A DNA stretch of 64,000 nt. Source: Trichobilharzia regenti. Lineage: Eukaryota > Platyhelminthes > Trematoda > Strigeidida > Schistosomatidae. The notes beneath the pieces were generated by a model. It was not told the DNA's origin. It ran no database searches and was given only the letters and a program-made list of their open reading frames with translations. Location of the stretch: positions 83,302,903-83,366,902 of the forward strand of contig OX235262.1 in NCBI GenBank assembly GCA_944472135.2, read 5' to 3'. Made by a program: the position numbers and the translations under genes. Below are positions 50,401 through 52,454 of the stretch, piece by piece (positions within the stretch are counted from its first letter, which is position 1; each line of letters starts with the position of its first letter).

Positions 50401-51132
50401 TAACCAACAGATAACCACTGAAAACCATGGGTTACTGGACATTCATTTTGTCCCAGCTTAGGACTCTTCATAAGCACGTATCCATGACTTTGTATAAGGT
50501 TATCAGCTTACAAGGACAATTCTTAAGTAAGGAGGAAACATCTGTCCAATACTCCCTGGTTTTCAATGGTTCTCCAACTGATACTGATTCATGACGTAGT
50601 CTAACTGGGAACCAATTAAATTCCTACGAACCATTTCTCAAAAATATAGATTATTAATTAATAAGACTTATAAGTGTGCACCGGTGGCATAGCGGTTAGG
50701 ACGCTAGCCGACCATGCACATGGTCCGGGGTTCGATCACCGGCCACCGACCCACTCCTTTACCTCGCTAAGCCAGAAATAATCCTGGTAAAGAGGGAAGG
50801 TTGGGCATGAGGATAGCAACCCAGTCCTGTAAAATAACCACCACTGCTACAGAAACTTCAAGCCGCTAGCTTGAAACCCTATGTTCCACTGGAGAACGTG
50901 AAGGAAAGAATAAAAATTAATAGGACTTACAAGCACTTTTTGATCATCTTAATAAATATGAAATGAGTTTTGAGTGTTTGAAGTTTGTTTATCAAGTTTA
51001 TTCAACTCTACATTTCTTATCTGTACTCTATTTATTTATCAGACTGGAGCTATTGTGAAATCAACTGCTCTGATCCAACTTCGATCTGATGTGACTATCA
51101 ATCATCATGTTATGTTGAGAGGTATTTTATAA
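19..51132 (+). CDS. CFAP74: CFAP74-like axonemal protein, 3' part of a spliced gene (10 exons)
   Basis: Ten exons with canonical GT/AG junctions join in phase into about 470 codons ending at TAA 51130-51132. The 5' part lies before the window. The product has ASH (ASPM-SPD2-Hydin) type beta-sandwich segments: FGAICAGQ in exon 2 and FGYILLGEF in exon 4 are the typical 'FG-x-x-x-x-G' strands, and GLPVF followed by KPGENQVVSITFAPDH matches the conserved 'PG...F.P' strand. The C-terminus has the GFTVNPPK...ITFTWTP pattern that I associate with CFAP74. In Chlamydomonas, FAP74 is a C1a projection protein of the central pair; in animals CFAP74 works in motile cilia and sperm tails. Alternatives are another ASH-domain axonemal protein such as CFAP47 or Hydin. 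Family assignment is from memory of domain patterns. Exonic DNA is 1,412 bp, under 3% of the span; the rest is repeat-filled intron. Confidence 0.72.
190..412 (+). mobile_element. SINE family C copy (degenerate)
   Basis: A tRNA-like head (ggtgcgtcagtgttacat, then gtgcacgtggttcgg) is followed by the family-C tail with gcttgaagccttattttcc and a G/C-rich run. It matches the better copies at 50677 and 52455. It lies in the intron after exon 1. Confidence 0.55.
413..871. other. Intron, nothing recognised
   Basis: AT-rich intronic sequence without frame, repeat or box that I can identify. The same holds for 1399-1940 and 2626-3059. Confidence 0.6.
872..1398. mobile_element. Smα-like SINE family A, head-to-head pair
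   Basis: The left arm (872-990) is the family-A 3' end on the - strand (ggatttcatcatcagctgac). The right arm (990-1398) is a long + copy with a tRNA-like region at about 1180-1250, hammerhead-derived sequence and the 3' end gcaaaccaacacttgaa. Both outer edges are 3' ends. The hammerhead motifs in this copy are decayed. Confidence 0.65.
1971..2355 (+). mobile_element. Hammerhead-bearing SINE family D with terminal direct repeats
   Basis: A 385-bp element flanked by a perfect 15-bp target-site duplication ATAATTGGTTACTTG (1956-1970 and 2356-2370). Its termini are direct repeats of 39 bp (1973-2011 and 2317-2355), about 82% alike. Inside are a tRNA-like A box (tagctcagtgg, near 2188) and B box (ggttcaaatc, near 2237), then a hammerhead at 2284-2328. 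It sits within a family-A SINE whose pieces lie on both sides. The terminal repeats begin a few bases before the predicted cleavage site. Confidence 0.7.
2284..2328 (+). ncRNA. Hammerhead ribozyme-like motif in SINE D
   Basis: Stem I GCCTTG/GAAGGC (5 of 6 pairs), core CCGATGA (consensus CUGANGA, U4 to C), perfect stem II GTGC/GCAC with loop CAACTA, then GAAG (consensus GAAA), a tiny stem III CC/GG, and predicted cleavage after GTC at 2322. The two core changes predict weak or no activity. The fold is clearly hammerhead-derived. Confidence 0.65.
3060..3285 (-). mobile_element. SINE family A copy, single arm
   Basis: Starts with the 3' end ggatttcatcatgagctgac and runs through gtactggactgctgtttcg and a B-box relic gagattcaaacct. 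The hammerhead core is decayed (ATTTAGA). Confidence 0.65.
3520..4310 (+). mobile_element. RTE (SR2-like) retrotransposon 3' fragment, decayed
   Basis: The + strand translates in pieces to VWKSTALSVKNNIPVF and TWNVAKSITNGLQAIINSC, matching the RTE C-terminal region seen intact at 63.3-64.0 kb, and ends with the family's ...gaagccctatggtccac tail. Several stops; about 200 bp in the middle (4000-4190) is unlike the family. Confidence 0.6.
4610..4775 (+). CDS. CFAP74: CFAP74-like exon 2 (ASH segment)
   Basis: Exon of 166 bp: acceptor ttacaaacag, donor gtaaga. One nucleotide completes the split Arg codon, then 55 codons follow with no stop. It contains RPPLLVLSNKSYNRLNFGAI followed by a GQSNTRTLSVKNIS strand, a classic ASH-domain opening. 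It ends in phase 0. Confidence 0.75.
4960..5290 (+). mobile_element. Non-LTR retrotransposon 3' fragment
   Basis: gatatggctcaaaactgttc and the T-rich stretch that follows match the better copy at 33.45-33.70 kb. The reading VIWLKTVLIGVDAF is the shared C-terminal tract. The frame continues only into UTR-like sequence. Confidence 0.5.
5291..6024. other. Intron, nothing recognised
   Basis: AT-rich; no coding or repeat signal seen. 4311-4600 and 6731-7045 are similar. Confidence 0.55.
6025..6730. mobile_element. SINE family A, long head-to-head pair
   Basis: The left arm (6025-6375, -) begins ggattctcatcatgagctgac; the right arm (about 6420-6730, +) ends aaatccctacaaacc. tRNA-like region on the + arm at about 6515-6585. 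Stem II GTCC/GGAC of the + hammerhead is intact, but the core reads CTGGAGG, so it is predicted dead. Confidence 0.7.
7052..7293 (+). CDS. CFAP74: CFAP74-like exon 3
   Basis: Exon of 242 bp: acceptor cctttttacag, donor gtaggt. Reads LKPKPLNPIGAFEI..., then ENISSGEVCNLNFAFTPNS and CPLSVRFSGICVTPK, the second half of an ASH sandwich. Phase 0 in, 2 nt ('aa') out, completed by 'a' of exon 4 to Lys. Confidence 0.75.
7331..7500 (-). mobile_element. SINE family B (tRNA head, LINE-like tail), 5' truncated
   Basis: On the - strand the tail reads ...tactttgtaccgaaaatac-like sequence ending in an A run (T run at 7331-7342). The pieces tggaattttcagcatgg and caaattttgcaggcc mark the family. The head is cut at about 7500. 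Confidence 0.7.
7501..8189. other. Intron, nothing recognised
   Basis: Pyrimidine-rich stretches at 7860-7950 but no frame or family match. Confidence 0.5.
8190..9712 (+). mobile_element. Penelope-like element with inverted 3' ends at both sides
   Basis: The + strand encodes the PLE C-terminal part: NLIRCLATDV, NGYPSGFI, then CIYQFTC...YIGRSTRILSKK (GIY-YIG endonuclease) and ...SVEPELCIQKKIIQ, stop at about 9294. The 3' flank (9512-9712) recurs inverted at 8190-8395, so the copy is a palindrome with a 3' end on each side. A family-B SINE is inserted at 8698-8886. A stop near 8568 and the 5' truncation show it is dead. Confidence 0.75.
8698..8886 (-). mobile_element. SINE family B inserted in a PLE reading frame
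   Basis: Complete B copy: T run at the left (A tail on the - strand), LINE-like tail, then a tRNA-like head with B box gggttcgagcccacg (read on -) and terminal gtgcgtcgg. It interrupts the PLE between ...RRTFFAAT and RVVFSN... yet leaves the 228-codon frame 8610-9296 open. Confidence 0.8.
9745..9855 (+). mobile_element. LINE 3' tail (CR1-like, second family)
   Basis: ctacttgaagatcctagatg through gtcaagaataaaactgttatt recurs inverted at about 10800-10920, where it reads aacagctttattctgg. It is a short 3' end of a LINE whose body is not present here. Confidence 0.45.
9857..10055. mobile_element. Small foldback (MITE-like) element
   Basis: Arms of about 60 bp, 9857-9920 and 9999-10055, are inverted copies: ttattgctattatgctggaa and atatcggcctt on the left pair with aaggccgatat and ccaagcataacaataa on the right. 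The 78-bp centre is A/T-rich with (aat)n. No protein is encoded. Confidence 0.5.
10058..10817 (+). mobile_element. RTE (SR2-like) 3' fragment
   Basis: A (caa)n/(cag)n tract gives poly-Q, then INRRDLKEVTSFTHWS and [12 protein letters not shown]..., then ...IEWNPK-like cgagtggaacccgaaaggg and the 3' tail gttgaagccctatgttctac. The order matches the RTE at 63.1-64.0 kb, with frameshifts. Confidence 0.7.
10800..10925 (-). mobile_element. LINE 3' tail (CR1-like, second family)
   Basis: aataataataacagctttat followed by tctggacaaaatgttcacat; the same 3' end appears inverted at 9745-9855. The sequence to about 11230 may be more of its 3' UTR but I see no coding match. Confidence 0.4.
10926..11390. 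other. Intron, possibly LINE 3' UTR at its left
   Basis: 10926-11230 may belong to the LINE tail that ends at 10800; no coding match. The rest leads into exon 4. 12873-13222 and 13806-14139 also show nothing. Confidence 0.4.
11397..11680 (+). CDS. CFAP74: CFAP74-like exon 4 (second ASH segment)
   Basis: Exon of 284 bp: acceptor atatttccag, donor gtatgg. Reads VEVTGPPELITIPCG, then LRFGYILLGEFIERLITLTN and GLPVFMVVPNKGKIKPG. It leaves with one nucleotide ('g') that joins 'ga' of exon 5 to Gly. A conserved ASH strand-turn spans the junction. Confidence 0.8.
11822..12872 (-). mobile_element. Penelope-like element, palindromic
   Basis: The - strand at 12048-12365 encodes a PLE GIY-YIG relic: VITINKINCMNCSRHYISQS then GRPHRIRIRGHKLAVE. 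The 3' sequence 11822-12103 recurs inverted at 12585-12872 (both about 285 bp), giving 3' ends at both edges. The first Tyr-Ile-Gly is degraded to YIS. Confidence 0.7.
13223..13423 (+). mobile_element. SINE family B, full copy
   Basis: Head ggtgcgtcggtggcacagtg with A box and B box ggttcgagcccacg, then the LINE-like tail (tggaattttc on the -) and an (aaaat)n end. It is inserted just before a PLE fragment. Confidence 0.8.
13430..13805 (+). mobile_element. Penelope-like element C-terminal fragment
   Basis: The + strand reads CIQQFECVCESKYIGRTKME then broken frames ending near GLCNKSLSAWSMCAEGN. The GIY-YIG signature YIGRT is intact; the rest has many stops. Confidence 0.6.
14140..14727. mobile_element. 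SINE family A, head-to-head pair
   Basis: The left arm (14140-14480, -) has ggattttatcatgagctgac, B box gggattcgaacgc and the upstream tRNA-like part. The right arm (14505-14727, +) has ggttcgaacgctgg, hammerhead relic gtactgatgaagagtcct and aatgtcagctcatgatg. Core on both arms lacks C3 (ATGAAGA, ATGGAGA). Confidence 0.7.
14728..15842. other. Intron, nothing recognised
   Basis: 1.1 kb AT-rich; the short frame at 14787-14993 has no support. Confidence 0.55.
15843..16175 (-). mobile_element. SINE family A, single arm with near-intact hammerhead
   Basis: Starts with the edge attgggttgtagggatttcg and ggacttcatcataaggtg, then the hammerhead (15934-15979), B box gcgttcgaacccagg and upstream tRNA-like part to about 16175. 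Confidence 0.7.
15934..15979 (-). ncRNA. Hammerhead ribozyme with canonical core
   Basis: On the - strand: stem I ATACTG/CAGTAC (5 pairs), core CTGATGA exactly canonical, stem II GTTC/GGGT (weak, G·U pairs), GAAA intact, C, loop AGCT, G, and cleavage after GTC. Stem III is only two pairs (A-U, C-G), which in known type I motifs lowers activity of a monomer and favours dimers. Activity is an inference. Confidence 0.7.
16370..16757 (-). mobile_element. RTE (SR2-like) 3' end inserted in another RTE copy
   Basis: The - strand carries [40 protein letters not shown] and the 3' end ending ...tagttcctagaggaaa at the left edge. The frame 16441-16767 (108 codons) is the C-terminal part. It interrupts the older copy at 16757-17080. 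Confidence 0.7.
16757..17080 (-). mobile_element. Older RTE fragment
   Basis: Second, more diverged copy of the same 3' region: ctcctccatgtcaccctcac and gcgatatcattcgacgg, then ccagagtatgcctaatctat. No open frame. Confidence 0.55.
17226..17268 (-). ncRNA. PLE hammerhead motif (left arm)
   Basis: On the - strand: GTC, a short stem-loop ending GCAG, core CTGACGA intact, G-C stem II around AAGGCAA, then GAGA (consensus GAAA). Compare the copy at 30797-30841, where GAAA is intact but C3 is A: the family consensus has both halves right. Confidence 0.5.
18058..18100 (+). ncRNA. PLE hammerhead motif (right arm)
   Basis: Mirror copy of the motif at 17226: ...GTC, GCAG, CTGACGA, AAGGCAA, C, GAGA. 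The two arms make hammerheads on opposite strands, each reading outward. Confidence 0.5.
18161..18932. other. Intron, nothing recognised
   Basis: No repeat or coding signal. 19601-20814 and 21336-22189 hold only microsatellites as listed. Confidence 0.55.
18933..19600 (-). mobile_element. RTE (SR2-like) 3' fragment
   Basis: The - strand gives SSRARNTFIDLKSIWISLSL, ...[13 protein letters not shown]..., and IRWPGGPETITNKKLWLETN; the 3' end lies at 18933 (tgttcccttgggttcctagt). Same subfamily as 10058-10817 and 59435-60826. Broken by frameshifts. Confidence 0.7.
20051..20101. repeat. (CT)n(TA)n microsatellite
   Basis: Run of ct dinucleotides followed by ta dinucleotides, about 50 bp. Confidence 0.9.
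20815..21335 (+). mobile_element. RTE (SR2-like) 3' fragment
   Basis: [20 protein letters not shown] then [20 protein letters not shown], later caagtggaactcgaaacgga and gctgaagccctatgtttctc. Decayed; ends at the family 3' tail. Confidence 0.7.
21696..21715. repeat. (TG)n(AG)n microsatellite
   Basis: gtgtgtgtgagagagagaga; a related (GT)/(GC) tract lies at 21855-21880 and (GAT)n at 21970-22000. Confidence 0.8.
22314..23858 (+). mobile_element. Internally deleted CR1/jockey-like LINE
   Basis: Frame 22544-23065 begins with an APE-endonuclease start (NCRSLPNKINYLDALL, ITLQETWL, FNVYRQNRSS, GGVVATFIN) and passes without a break into the RT C-terminal tract (KYLGLILSTDLSWSSHVLAI). Most of the endonuclease and the RT core are missing. 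A frameshift near 23040-23060 leads into 23033-23384, which ends YKNSTTPYLVRTLCDENSVR. The 3' tail ends ctgtataagtactgtttttgg and aataaag. Inserted in the PLE at gagcacaatt/tattgctc. Confidence 0.75.
25293..25352 (+). ncRNA. Hammerhead-like motif at PLE 3' end
   Basis: TTGAT (stem I), ATGATTATGA in place of the core, GAGGGGC...GTGCTC stem II, GAAAC, GTC cleavage triplet and ATCAG (stem I partner). Stem I, stem II, GAAA and GTC fit; the CUGANGA half does not. The same arrangement recurs at 44590-44657 on the - strand and 45950-46010. Confidence 0.4.
25371..27107. other. Intron, mostly unrecognised
   Basis: 25440-25620 on the - strand has gtactgatgaggaatcccga, a distant echo of family A. 25920-26100 has an A-box-like ccaatggcccagtgg. 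Otherwise only the doubtful frame at 26208. Confidence 0.4.
26208..26498 (+). other. Unrecognised 96-codon open frame
   Basis: Met-start frame with cysteine-containing start (TACLKCTIRMYQ) and an AATAAA at about 26510. I do not recognise a family and there is no splice or repeat context. It may be chance or a fragment of an unknown repeat. Confidence 0.15.
27108..27625 (-). mobile_element. SINE family A copies, interrupted
   Basis: 27108-27225 is a 3' arm (tgttggtttgtagggatttg and gtactggacagctgtttcg) cut short. A 98-bp unrelated piece follows, then 27325-27625 holds another - arm with gccgtttcgtcagtgttcgg and the upstream tRNA-like part. Hammerhead core ATGAAGA. Confidence 0.6.
27703..28330 (-). 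mobile_element. CR1/jockey-like LINE, 5'-truncated
   Basis: The - strand frame 27987-28304 reads LNQLVNTNVDRHIMSCKKLA ... YKNSTIPYLEQLLCDEKSVR, the C-terminus of LINE ORF2. The 3' UTR ends with tattccaaacagtatttgtgg (read on +) and (aat)n. A near-identical copy lies at 42728-43220. Confidence 0.8.
28477..28565 (+). CDS. CFAP74: CFAP74-like exon 5
   Basis: Exon of 89 bp: acceptor tttttcgcag, donor gtgagt. Reads ENQVVSITFAPDHESETYQQ then TFLITLHSQ and ends in phase 0. It follows a 16.8-kb intron, the largest in the window, filled by PLE, RTE, LINE and SINE copies. Confidence 0.8.
28922..29315. mobile_element. SINE family A, head-to-head pair
   Basis: The - arm (28922-29117) has ggatttcatcatgagctgac and a hammerhead with intact core; the + arm (29118-29315) has ctgagttcagacc, gtactgatgaagagtccc and the 3' end aaattcctacaaatcaatac. 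Confidence 0.75.
28985..29030 (-). ncRNA. Hammerhead ribozyme, intact core
   Basis: On the -: stem I GTATTG/CAGTAC, core CTGAAGA (fits CUGANGA), stem II GCCA.../...GGAC with one mismatch, GAAAC, AGCT, GTC. Only stem II is imperfect. Confidence 0.6.
29316..29753. other. Intron, nothing recognised
   Basis: AT-rich. 28566-28921, 31630-32024 and 33701-34206 are likewise empty. Confidence 0.5.
29754..29940 (+). mobile_element. SINE family B, full copy
   Basis: ggtgcgtcggtggcacagtg head, B box gggttcgagcccacg, LINE-like tail ending ggaatcaagctgtaaataaa. About 190 bp. Confidence 0.85.
30378..30757. mobile_element. Palindromic SINE family A with target-site duplication
   Basis: Left arm (-) 30378-30595, right arm (+) 30596-30757, joined head-to-head. 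A 15-bp duplication flanks the pair: CACGAACCACAGTTT (30363-30377) and CAAGAACTACAGTTT (30758-30772), 2 mismatches. The undisrupted PLE at 17180 has only one copy of this sequence, which proves the insertion boundaries. Confidence 0.85.
30628..30673 (+). ncRNA. Hammerhead ribozyme, best preserved in the window
   Basis: Stem I GTACTG/CAGTAC is perfect over 6 pairs, core CTGAAGA fits CUGANGA, stem II GTCC/GGAT has one G·U, GAAA intact, then C, loop AGCT, and GTC cleavage triplet at 30665-30667. Stem III has two pairs only. All conserved residues known for the hammerhead core are present. Confidence 0.75.
30797..30841 (-). ncRNA. PLE hammerhead motif (third copy)
   Basis: On the -: GTC, GCAG, ATGACGA (C3 to A), AAGGCAA, C, GAAA intact. 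Together with 17226 and 18058 it supports an ancestral CTGACGA ... CGAAA motif. Confidence 0.5.
31470..31629 (+). CDS. CFAP74: CFAP74-like exon 6
   Basis: Exon of 160 bp: acceptor tattttatgactag, donor gtaagt. Reads IKNSHKLILSGACKQHNLYI then RGGDQQDIASSTLNTN and VQNDFLGVQFLPESKEI. Phase 0 in, one nucleotide out. Confidence 0.78.
32025..32530 (+). mobile_element. RTE (SR2-like) 3' fragment, decayed
   Basis: cactttactcggtgctctga and tatggttcagaaatttggc match the 'VLLYGSETW' region; the 3' end is gtgaagccctacgttctact followed by ggaacacaagggagg. Many stops. Confidence 0.6.
32819..33018 (+). CDS. CFAP74: CFAP74-like exon 7 (charged linker)
   Basis: Exon of 200 bp: acceptor actgttctag, donor gttcgt, the weakest donor in the gene. 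It reads TSYLTINGQQSSLLREN, then a charged linker (ENEPSEKEGEDNPMHKKELK) and RILYAGFVQSSSGGSKK. The split Lys codon with exon 6 is in phase and it leaves in phase 0. The exact 3' end is less certain than for other exons. Confidence 0.68.
33058..33076. repeat. (GT)n microsatellite
   Basis: gtgtgtgtgtgtgtgtgt, about 18 bp. Confidence 0.85.
33115..33700 (+). mobile_element. Non-LTR retrotransposon C-terminal fragment
   Basis: Reads VRRRVLGREGKSIDETVKLH then RLRWLGHVLRMP, a C-terminal tract typical of many RTE/CR1-type LINEs, then WLKVVLSGWRRCIHSL and a T-rich 3' UTR. A shorter relative lies at 4960-5290. Confidence 0.6.
34207..34440 (-). mobile_element. Hammerhead element with 56-bp terminal inverted repeats
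   Basis: Arms 34207-34262 and 34385-34440 are inverted copies (ggtcgattgattggaccgaa on the left). The 122-bp centre holds a hammerhead-like motif on the - strand. 234 bp in total; no tRNA-like box is clear. Confidence 0.65.
34338..34382 (-). ncRNA. Hammerhead motif, degenerate core
   Basis: On the -: stem I ATCCAG/CTGGAT perfect, core ACGATGA (two changes from CUGANGA), stem II GTCC/GGAC perfect with loop CAAATA, GAAAT, cleavage triplet TTC. This matches the published Smα hammerhead layout; C3 and U4 are lost. Confidence 0.6.
34471..34640 (+). mobile_element. Smα-type SINE with tRNA-like promoter
   Basis: A box tggctcaagtgg, B box ggttcgagccccgg, then a hammerhead (34568-34612) and the tail to about 34640. 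It adjoins the inverted-repeat element on the left and reads the other way. Confidence 0.7.
34568..34612 (+). ncRNA. Smα-type hammerhead, C3 lost
   Basis: Stem I ATCCAG/CTGGAT perfect, core ATGACGA (C3 to A), stem II GTCC.../AGAC, GAAAT, cleavage triplet ATC. Confidence 0.65.
34990..35085 (+). mobile_element. SINE family A 3' fragment
   Basis: ccaaactaggatgaaacagc then gtccagtactccctgg; cut just 5' of the hammerhead core. Confidence 0.6.
35361..35650 (-). mobile_element. Penelope-like element, endonuclease C-terminal fragment
   Basis: The - strand reads SSILDYLVQTGHKASVEESF then AQAIAIRIKQPGSVFKR, the tail of a PLE GIY-YIG protein. Different subfamily from its right neighbour. Confidence 0.65.
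35780..37125 (+). mobile_element. Penelope-like element, RT plus endonuclease, decayed
   Basis: Longest PLE body in the window. RT motifs: YGVSMGSPLGRTPDNIFLAK (motif B, PLE 'MGSPL') and FYCRHIDDTFLIQ (catalytic Asp-Asp of motif C); then FLDVLMSRKEHGT and TVYRKPTSI; then broken frames with a GIY-YIG relic (YQFDCSFGASYKG). At least six stops or frameshifts. Confidence 0.75.
37374..38339 (+). mobile_element. Palindromic Penelope-like element
   Basis: Arms 37374-37513 and 38200-38339 are inverted copies of 140 bp. The centre encodes NNLIYKISCADCPTKYVGQT and SLKIRVNEHKR (GIY-YIG), frame 37424-37846 with a frameshift into 37713-37934. No reverse transcriptase. The arms are strikingly similar to each other. 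Confidence 0.8.
38340..38749. other. Intron, nothing recognised
   Basis: AT-rich. 39431-39798 (leading to exon 8), 40746-41169 and 41201-41445 also show no family I know. Confidence 0.5.
38750..39430 (+). mobile_element. Penelope-like element, decayed
   Basis: Pieces: LITRQRLNAPVKKTFYAATV and FECKSGHTYIGRTHRSLQC (GIY-YIG), then tail pieces. Multiple stops. Confidence 0.6.
39799..39867 (+). CDS. CFAP74: CFAP74-like exon 8
   Basis: Exon of 69 bp, 23 codons, phase 0 at both ends: acceptor aaatattcag, donor gtaagt. Reads SGECIIENLNELSAIGFTVN then PPK. A further phase-0 exon between 33018 and 39799 cannot be excluded. Confidence 0.72.
40125..40745 (-). mobile_element. RTE (SR2-like) 3' fragment
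   Basis: The - strand reads KNKIRVFNYNVKSVVLYDW and [20 protein letters not shown]; the 3' end (ctagaggaacatagggcttc) lies at 40140. Broken. Confidence 0.7.
41170..41200 (-). mobile_element. Tiny SINE family A 3' end
   Basis: tggttggaggatttcatcat followed by gagctgag; only the terminal 30 bp. Confidence 0.4.
41446..42515 (-). mobile_element. Palindromic Penelope-like element
   Basis: The - strand reads LSLHRYLDFRSSHPMSVKIR and LMKCLSDRAQKLSS (PLE RT/linker), then NSVYLIPCWNDCQVKYMGQS (GIY-YIG) in frames 41932-42462 and 41639-41911. The 3' part 41446-41636 recurs inverted at 42328-42515, so 3' ends lie on both edges. Confidence 0.75.
42728..43220 (-). mobile_element. CR1/jockey-like LINE, 5'-truncated
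   Basis: Near-identical to 27703-28330: same 3' tail, and TQLSPCISSGRTRSSYKRLY and YKNSTIPYLEQLLCDEKSVR in frame 43012-43236. It stops about 100 bp earlier at the 5' side. Confidence 0.8.
43250..44110 (-). mobile_element. Penelope-like element, best-preserved endonuclease
   Basis: Frame 43494-44078 (194 codons) on the -: KRNLIRCLAFRARSICPEDC, NGYPEKFI, then CIYHFNCSCDPGYIGRTIRQ and VRLRVREHLP (GIY-YIG with Arg and Glu), SHLVDTGHRIDVIAAFRVIY. The RT domain is lost. Confidence 0.75.
44454..44477. repeat. (AT)n microsatellite
   Basis: Alternating at run of about 24 bp. Confidence 0.85.
44500..46055 (-). mobile_element. Palindromic Penelope-like element with nested SINE
   Basis: Coding relics on the - strand at 45380-45760 match other PLEs here (inverse of tctccacctacctatatt). 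Ends 44560-44658 and 45950-46045 are inverted copies carrying hammerhead-like sequence (tgctcgaaacttggtcatc). SINE A is inserted at 44659-45090. Confidence 0.6.
44659..45090. mobile_element. SINE family A pair with target-site duplication
   Basis: A short left arm (44659-44714) and a long right arm (44715-45090, +) with A/B boxes (B box gagttcgaacccg). Flanks ATATCAAGGTA (44648-44658) and ATGTCAAGGTA (45091-45101) form an 11-bp duplication with one mismatch. The hammerhead core is dead (ATAAAGA). Confidence 0.75.
46056..46703. other. Intron, nothing recognised
   Basis: AT-rich, leads into exon 9. 44111-44453, 48501-49302 and 50006-50384 are similar. Confidence 0.5.
46704..46769 (+). CDS. CFAP74: CFAP74-like exon 9
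   Basis: Exon of 66 bp, 22 codons. The acceptor tttttttatcaag keeps phase 0 and gives LILDPGTEQPITFTWTPNPD then VR before donor gtacgt. The nearby tag at 46711-46713 would break phase, so the upstream AG was chosen. Confidence 0.7.
46800..46974 (-). mobile_element. SINE family B
   Basis: ttacagcttgattccacact at the left, tRNA-like head at the right ending caccgacgc. It lies 31 bp after CFAP74-like exon 9. Confidence 0.8.
47160..47275 (+). mobile_element. RTE fragment
   Basis: Reads ARKSSIHLKSMWKCTALSIK, the '[21 protein letters not shown]' tract of the RTE at 63.6 kb. Confidence 0.55.
47300..48157 (+). mobile_element. LINE 3' end, left arm of a tail-to-tail inverted pair
   Basis: FQGY..KKDYALLRRMLKV-like pieces, then VPFNQIVNVLVDRHVDSREI in frame 47436-47693 and YARTSKYKNSLNH; 3' UTR with tcacaagtactgttttggaa and taaacc at the end. 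47455-48157 is repeated inverted at 49303-50005. Confidence 0.8.
48175..48500 (+). mobile_element. RTE 3' fragment
   Basis: Ends cggaagcctaattttccatt after gtggagccaaataaagacaa; a C run lies at 48291-48299. It is in the spacer between the two LINE arms. Confidence 0.5.
49303..50005 (-). mobile_element. LINE 3' end, right arm of the inverted pair
   Basis: Inverse of 47455-48157. Frames 49433-49654 and 49718-49978 give proteins identical to those of the left arm; only a few bases differ. It is truncated at 50005. Confidence 0.85.
50385..50640. mobile_element. SINE family A, short head-to-head pair
   Basis: Left - arm to about 50500 (gttactggacattcattttg), right + arm with ggaaacatctgtccaatact and a 3' end ttaaattcctacgaacc. 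The middle is deleted. Confidence 0.5.
50677..50918 (+). mobile_element. SINE family C, full copy
   Basis: tRNA-like head (caccggtggcatagcggtta, B box gggttcgatcacc), C/T body, then tail gcttgaaaccctatgttcc and actggagaacgtgaagg. The tail resembles the RTE 3' end, unlike family B. Confidence 0.75.
51043..51132 (+). CDS. CFAP74: CFAP74-like terminal exon with stop
   Basis: Exon of 90 bp after acceptor tttatttatcag, phase 0. Reads TGAIVKSTALIQLRSDVTIN then HHVMLRGIL and TAA. 'LIQLRSDVT' resembles the last strand of an ASH-like domain. Confidence 0.75.
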   Translation, partial: TGAIVKSTALIQLRSDVTINHHVMLRGIL

Positions 51133-51228
51133 AGTTTACGAAATCTTACTTGATATCATCAGTCAGACAAACCAATGGACTTTACTGACATTTTTTAAAT
51201 CATCATTGTCCTGTTTTGTAAACAGACC

Positions 51229-51234
51229 AATAAA
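51229..51234 (+). terminator. Polyadenylation signal for the CFAP74-like gene
   Basis: AATAAA lies 97 nt after the stop codon, with T-rich sequence downstream. Position and motif fit a short 3' UTR. There is no transcript evidence here. Confidence 0.55.
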
Positions 51235-51914
51235 ACTCTAACAAATAATTATTTATACTTACTTTTGATAGTGCTGATTAAGATCGTTAATTAATTCAAA
51301 TGACTGAACCGACGTTGTAATAAGCAATCATTAGTGATGTAAAACTTGATCTCTAATGACAACTTGTTGTATGTTTCTATGTGGGATGATATATATATAT
51401 ATATGCTATATAAAGTCACTTGATAACCTTCTCTTCTAAAATCTGTCAATCGGAATAACTTATATGAGTATAACTTACTTCTCTCCGGTATATATATATA
51501 ATAATGCAAGAAACGACGAGTTACGCTATCTCACATGAGGTGTCATATTTTTGCCATTTTAAACTAACTCACTATTATATACTTTATTTAAATGACCTCA
51601 ATAATACCTTTTAATCCGGATTCTCTTCAGCATTATTTAGAAGATGAGAATAATAATAACAATAATAAAGCAATACTAGCAACCTTTTGACTTGAAAAAT
51701 ACTCTACGCAAATCTGTTGGTGAGACAGAGATTGAAACTACATTGATAATAGAATAAGGCTTATTTTATGGTCTTTCCTATGTGATGAAAAACACGCATA
51801 TTGAGAATTTAATTAGTCTCAGGAACGGAGAAACACAGACGGTAATTTGTCCTTTCTCTGGACACCAATGATATACACGTATATATATATATATATATAT
51901 ATATTCGTTTTGCA
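51235..51914. other. Intergenic, downstream of the CFAP74-like gene
   Basis: AT-rich; no gene. 52151-52454, 52693-53029 and 53271-53559 (probable MFS 3' UTR) likewise. Confidence 0.5.
51880..51904. repeat. (AT)n microsatellite
   Basis: Alternating at run of about 24 bp. Confidence 0.85.
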
Positions 51915-52150
51915 TTCCGAGTGAAATATAAAGCTTCTGACATTTGAAGTTTCCTGTAGCGGTGTTTTTTTACGGAGTGGATTTCCTAGCTTCACCCTCC
52001 TCGACCCAACCTTCCATCTTTTTCGGGCTTTATTACTTATCGGGCAGCAAAGTGGGCGAGGTTTAGGAGTATGTTGTCTGGAAATGCTGCCCAGGCTTCC
52101 AACAAGACCAGTTAGTAATCTGTCGTCGAACCACCGACGGTGATATAGCA
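51915..52150 (-). mobile_element. SINE family C relative, degenerate
   Basis: On the - strand: gtcggtggttcgacgac head, gatggaaggttgggtcgag, then ctacaggaaacttcaaatg and tttcactcggaatg tail. Confidence 0.5.
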
Positions 52151-52454
52151 ATCGGCCCGTTGGTTCCTTACAAAGAAATCTCAAGTAAAATTTCTTCTAC
52201 ACAAAGAAATTGGGAAAGATTTAGCAACCAATGCTTGTATAATCTGCACAAGCTTAGTAATAAGATCTACATACTTTGAAATGGCTGCTAATGAAAAAAC
52301 TGTTCCGGGAATGTAAAGCGAACCCATACACTAAGTGCGATTTTAAAATAAGTATTATAATCGCCTGTCATCTATTGTCTATCTCAATCATACTTCTTCA
52401 TAAGACTCCGAAGTGAAGACTCTAAGCCAAAATGCACTTTGTTTGACAGCTGAT

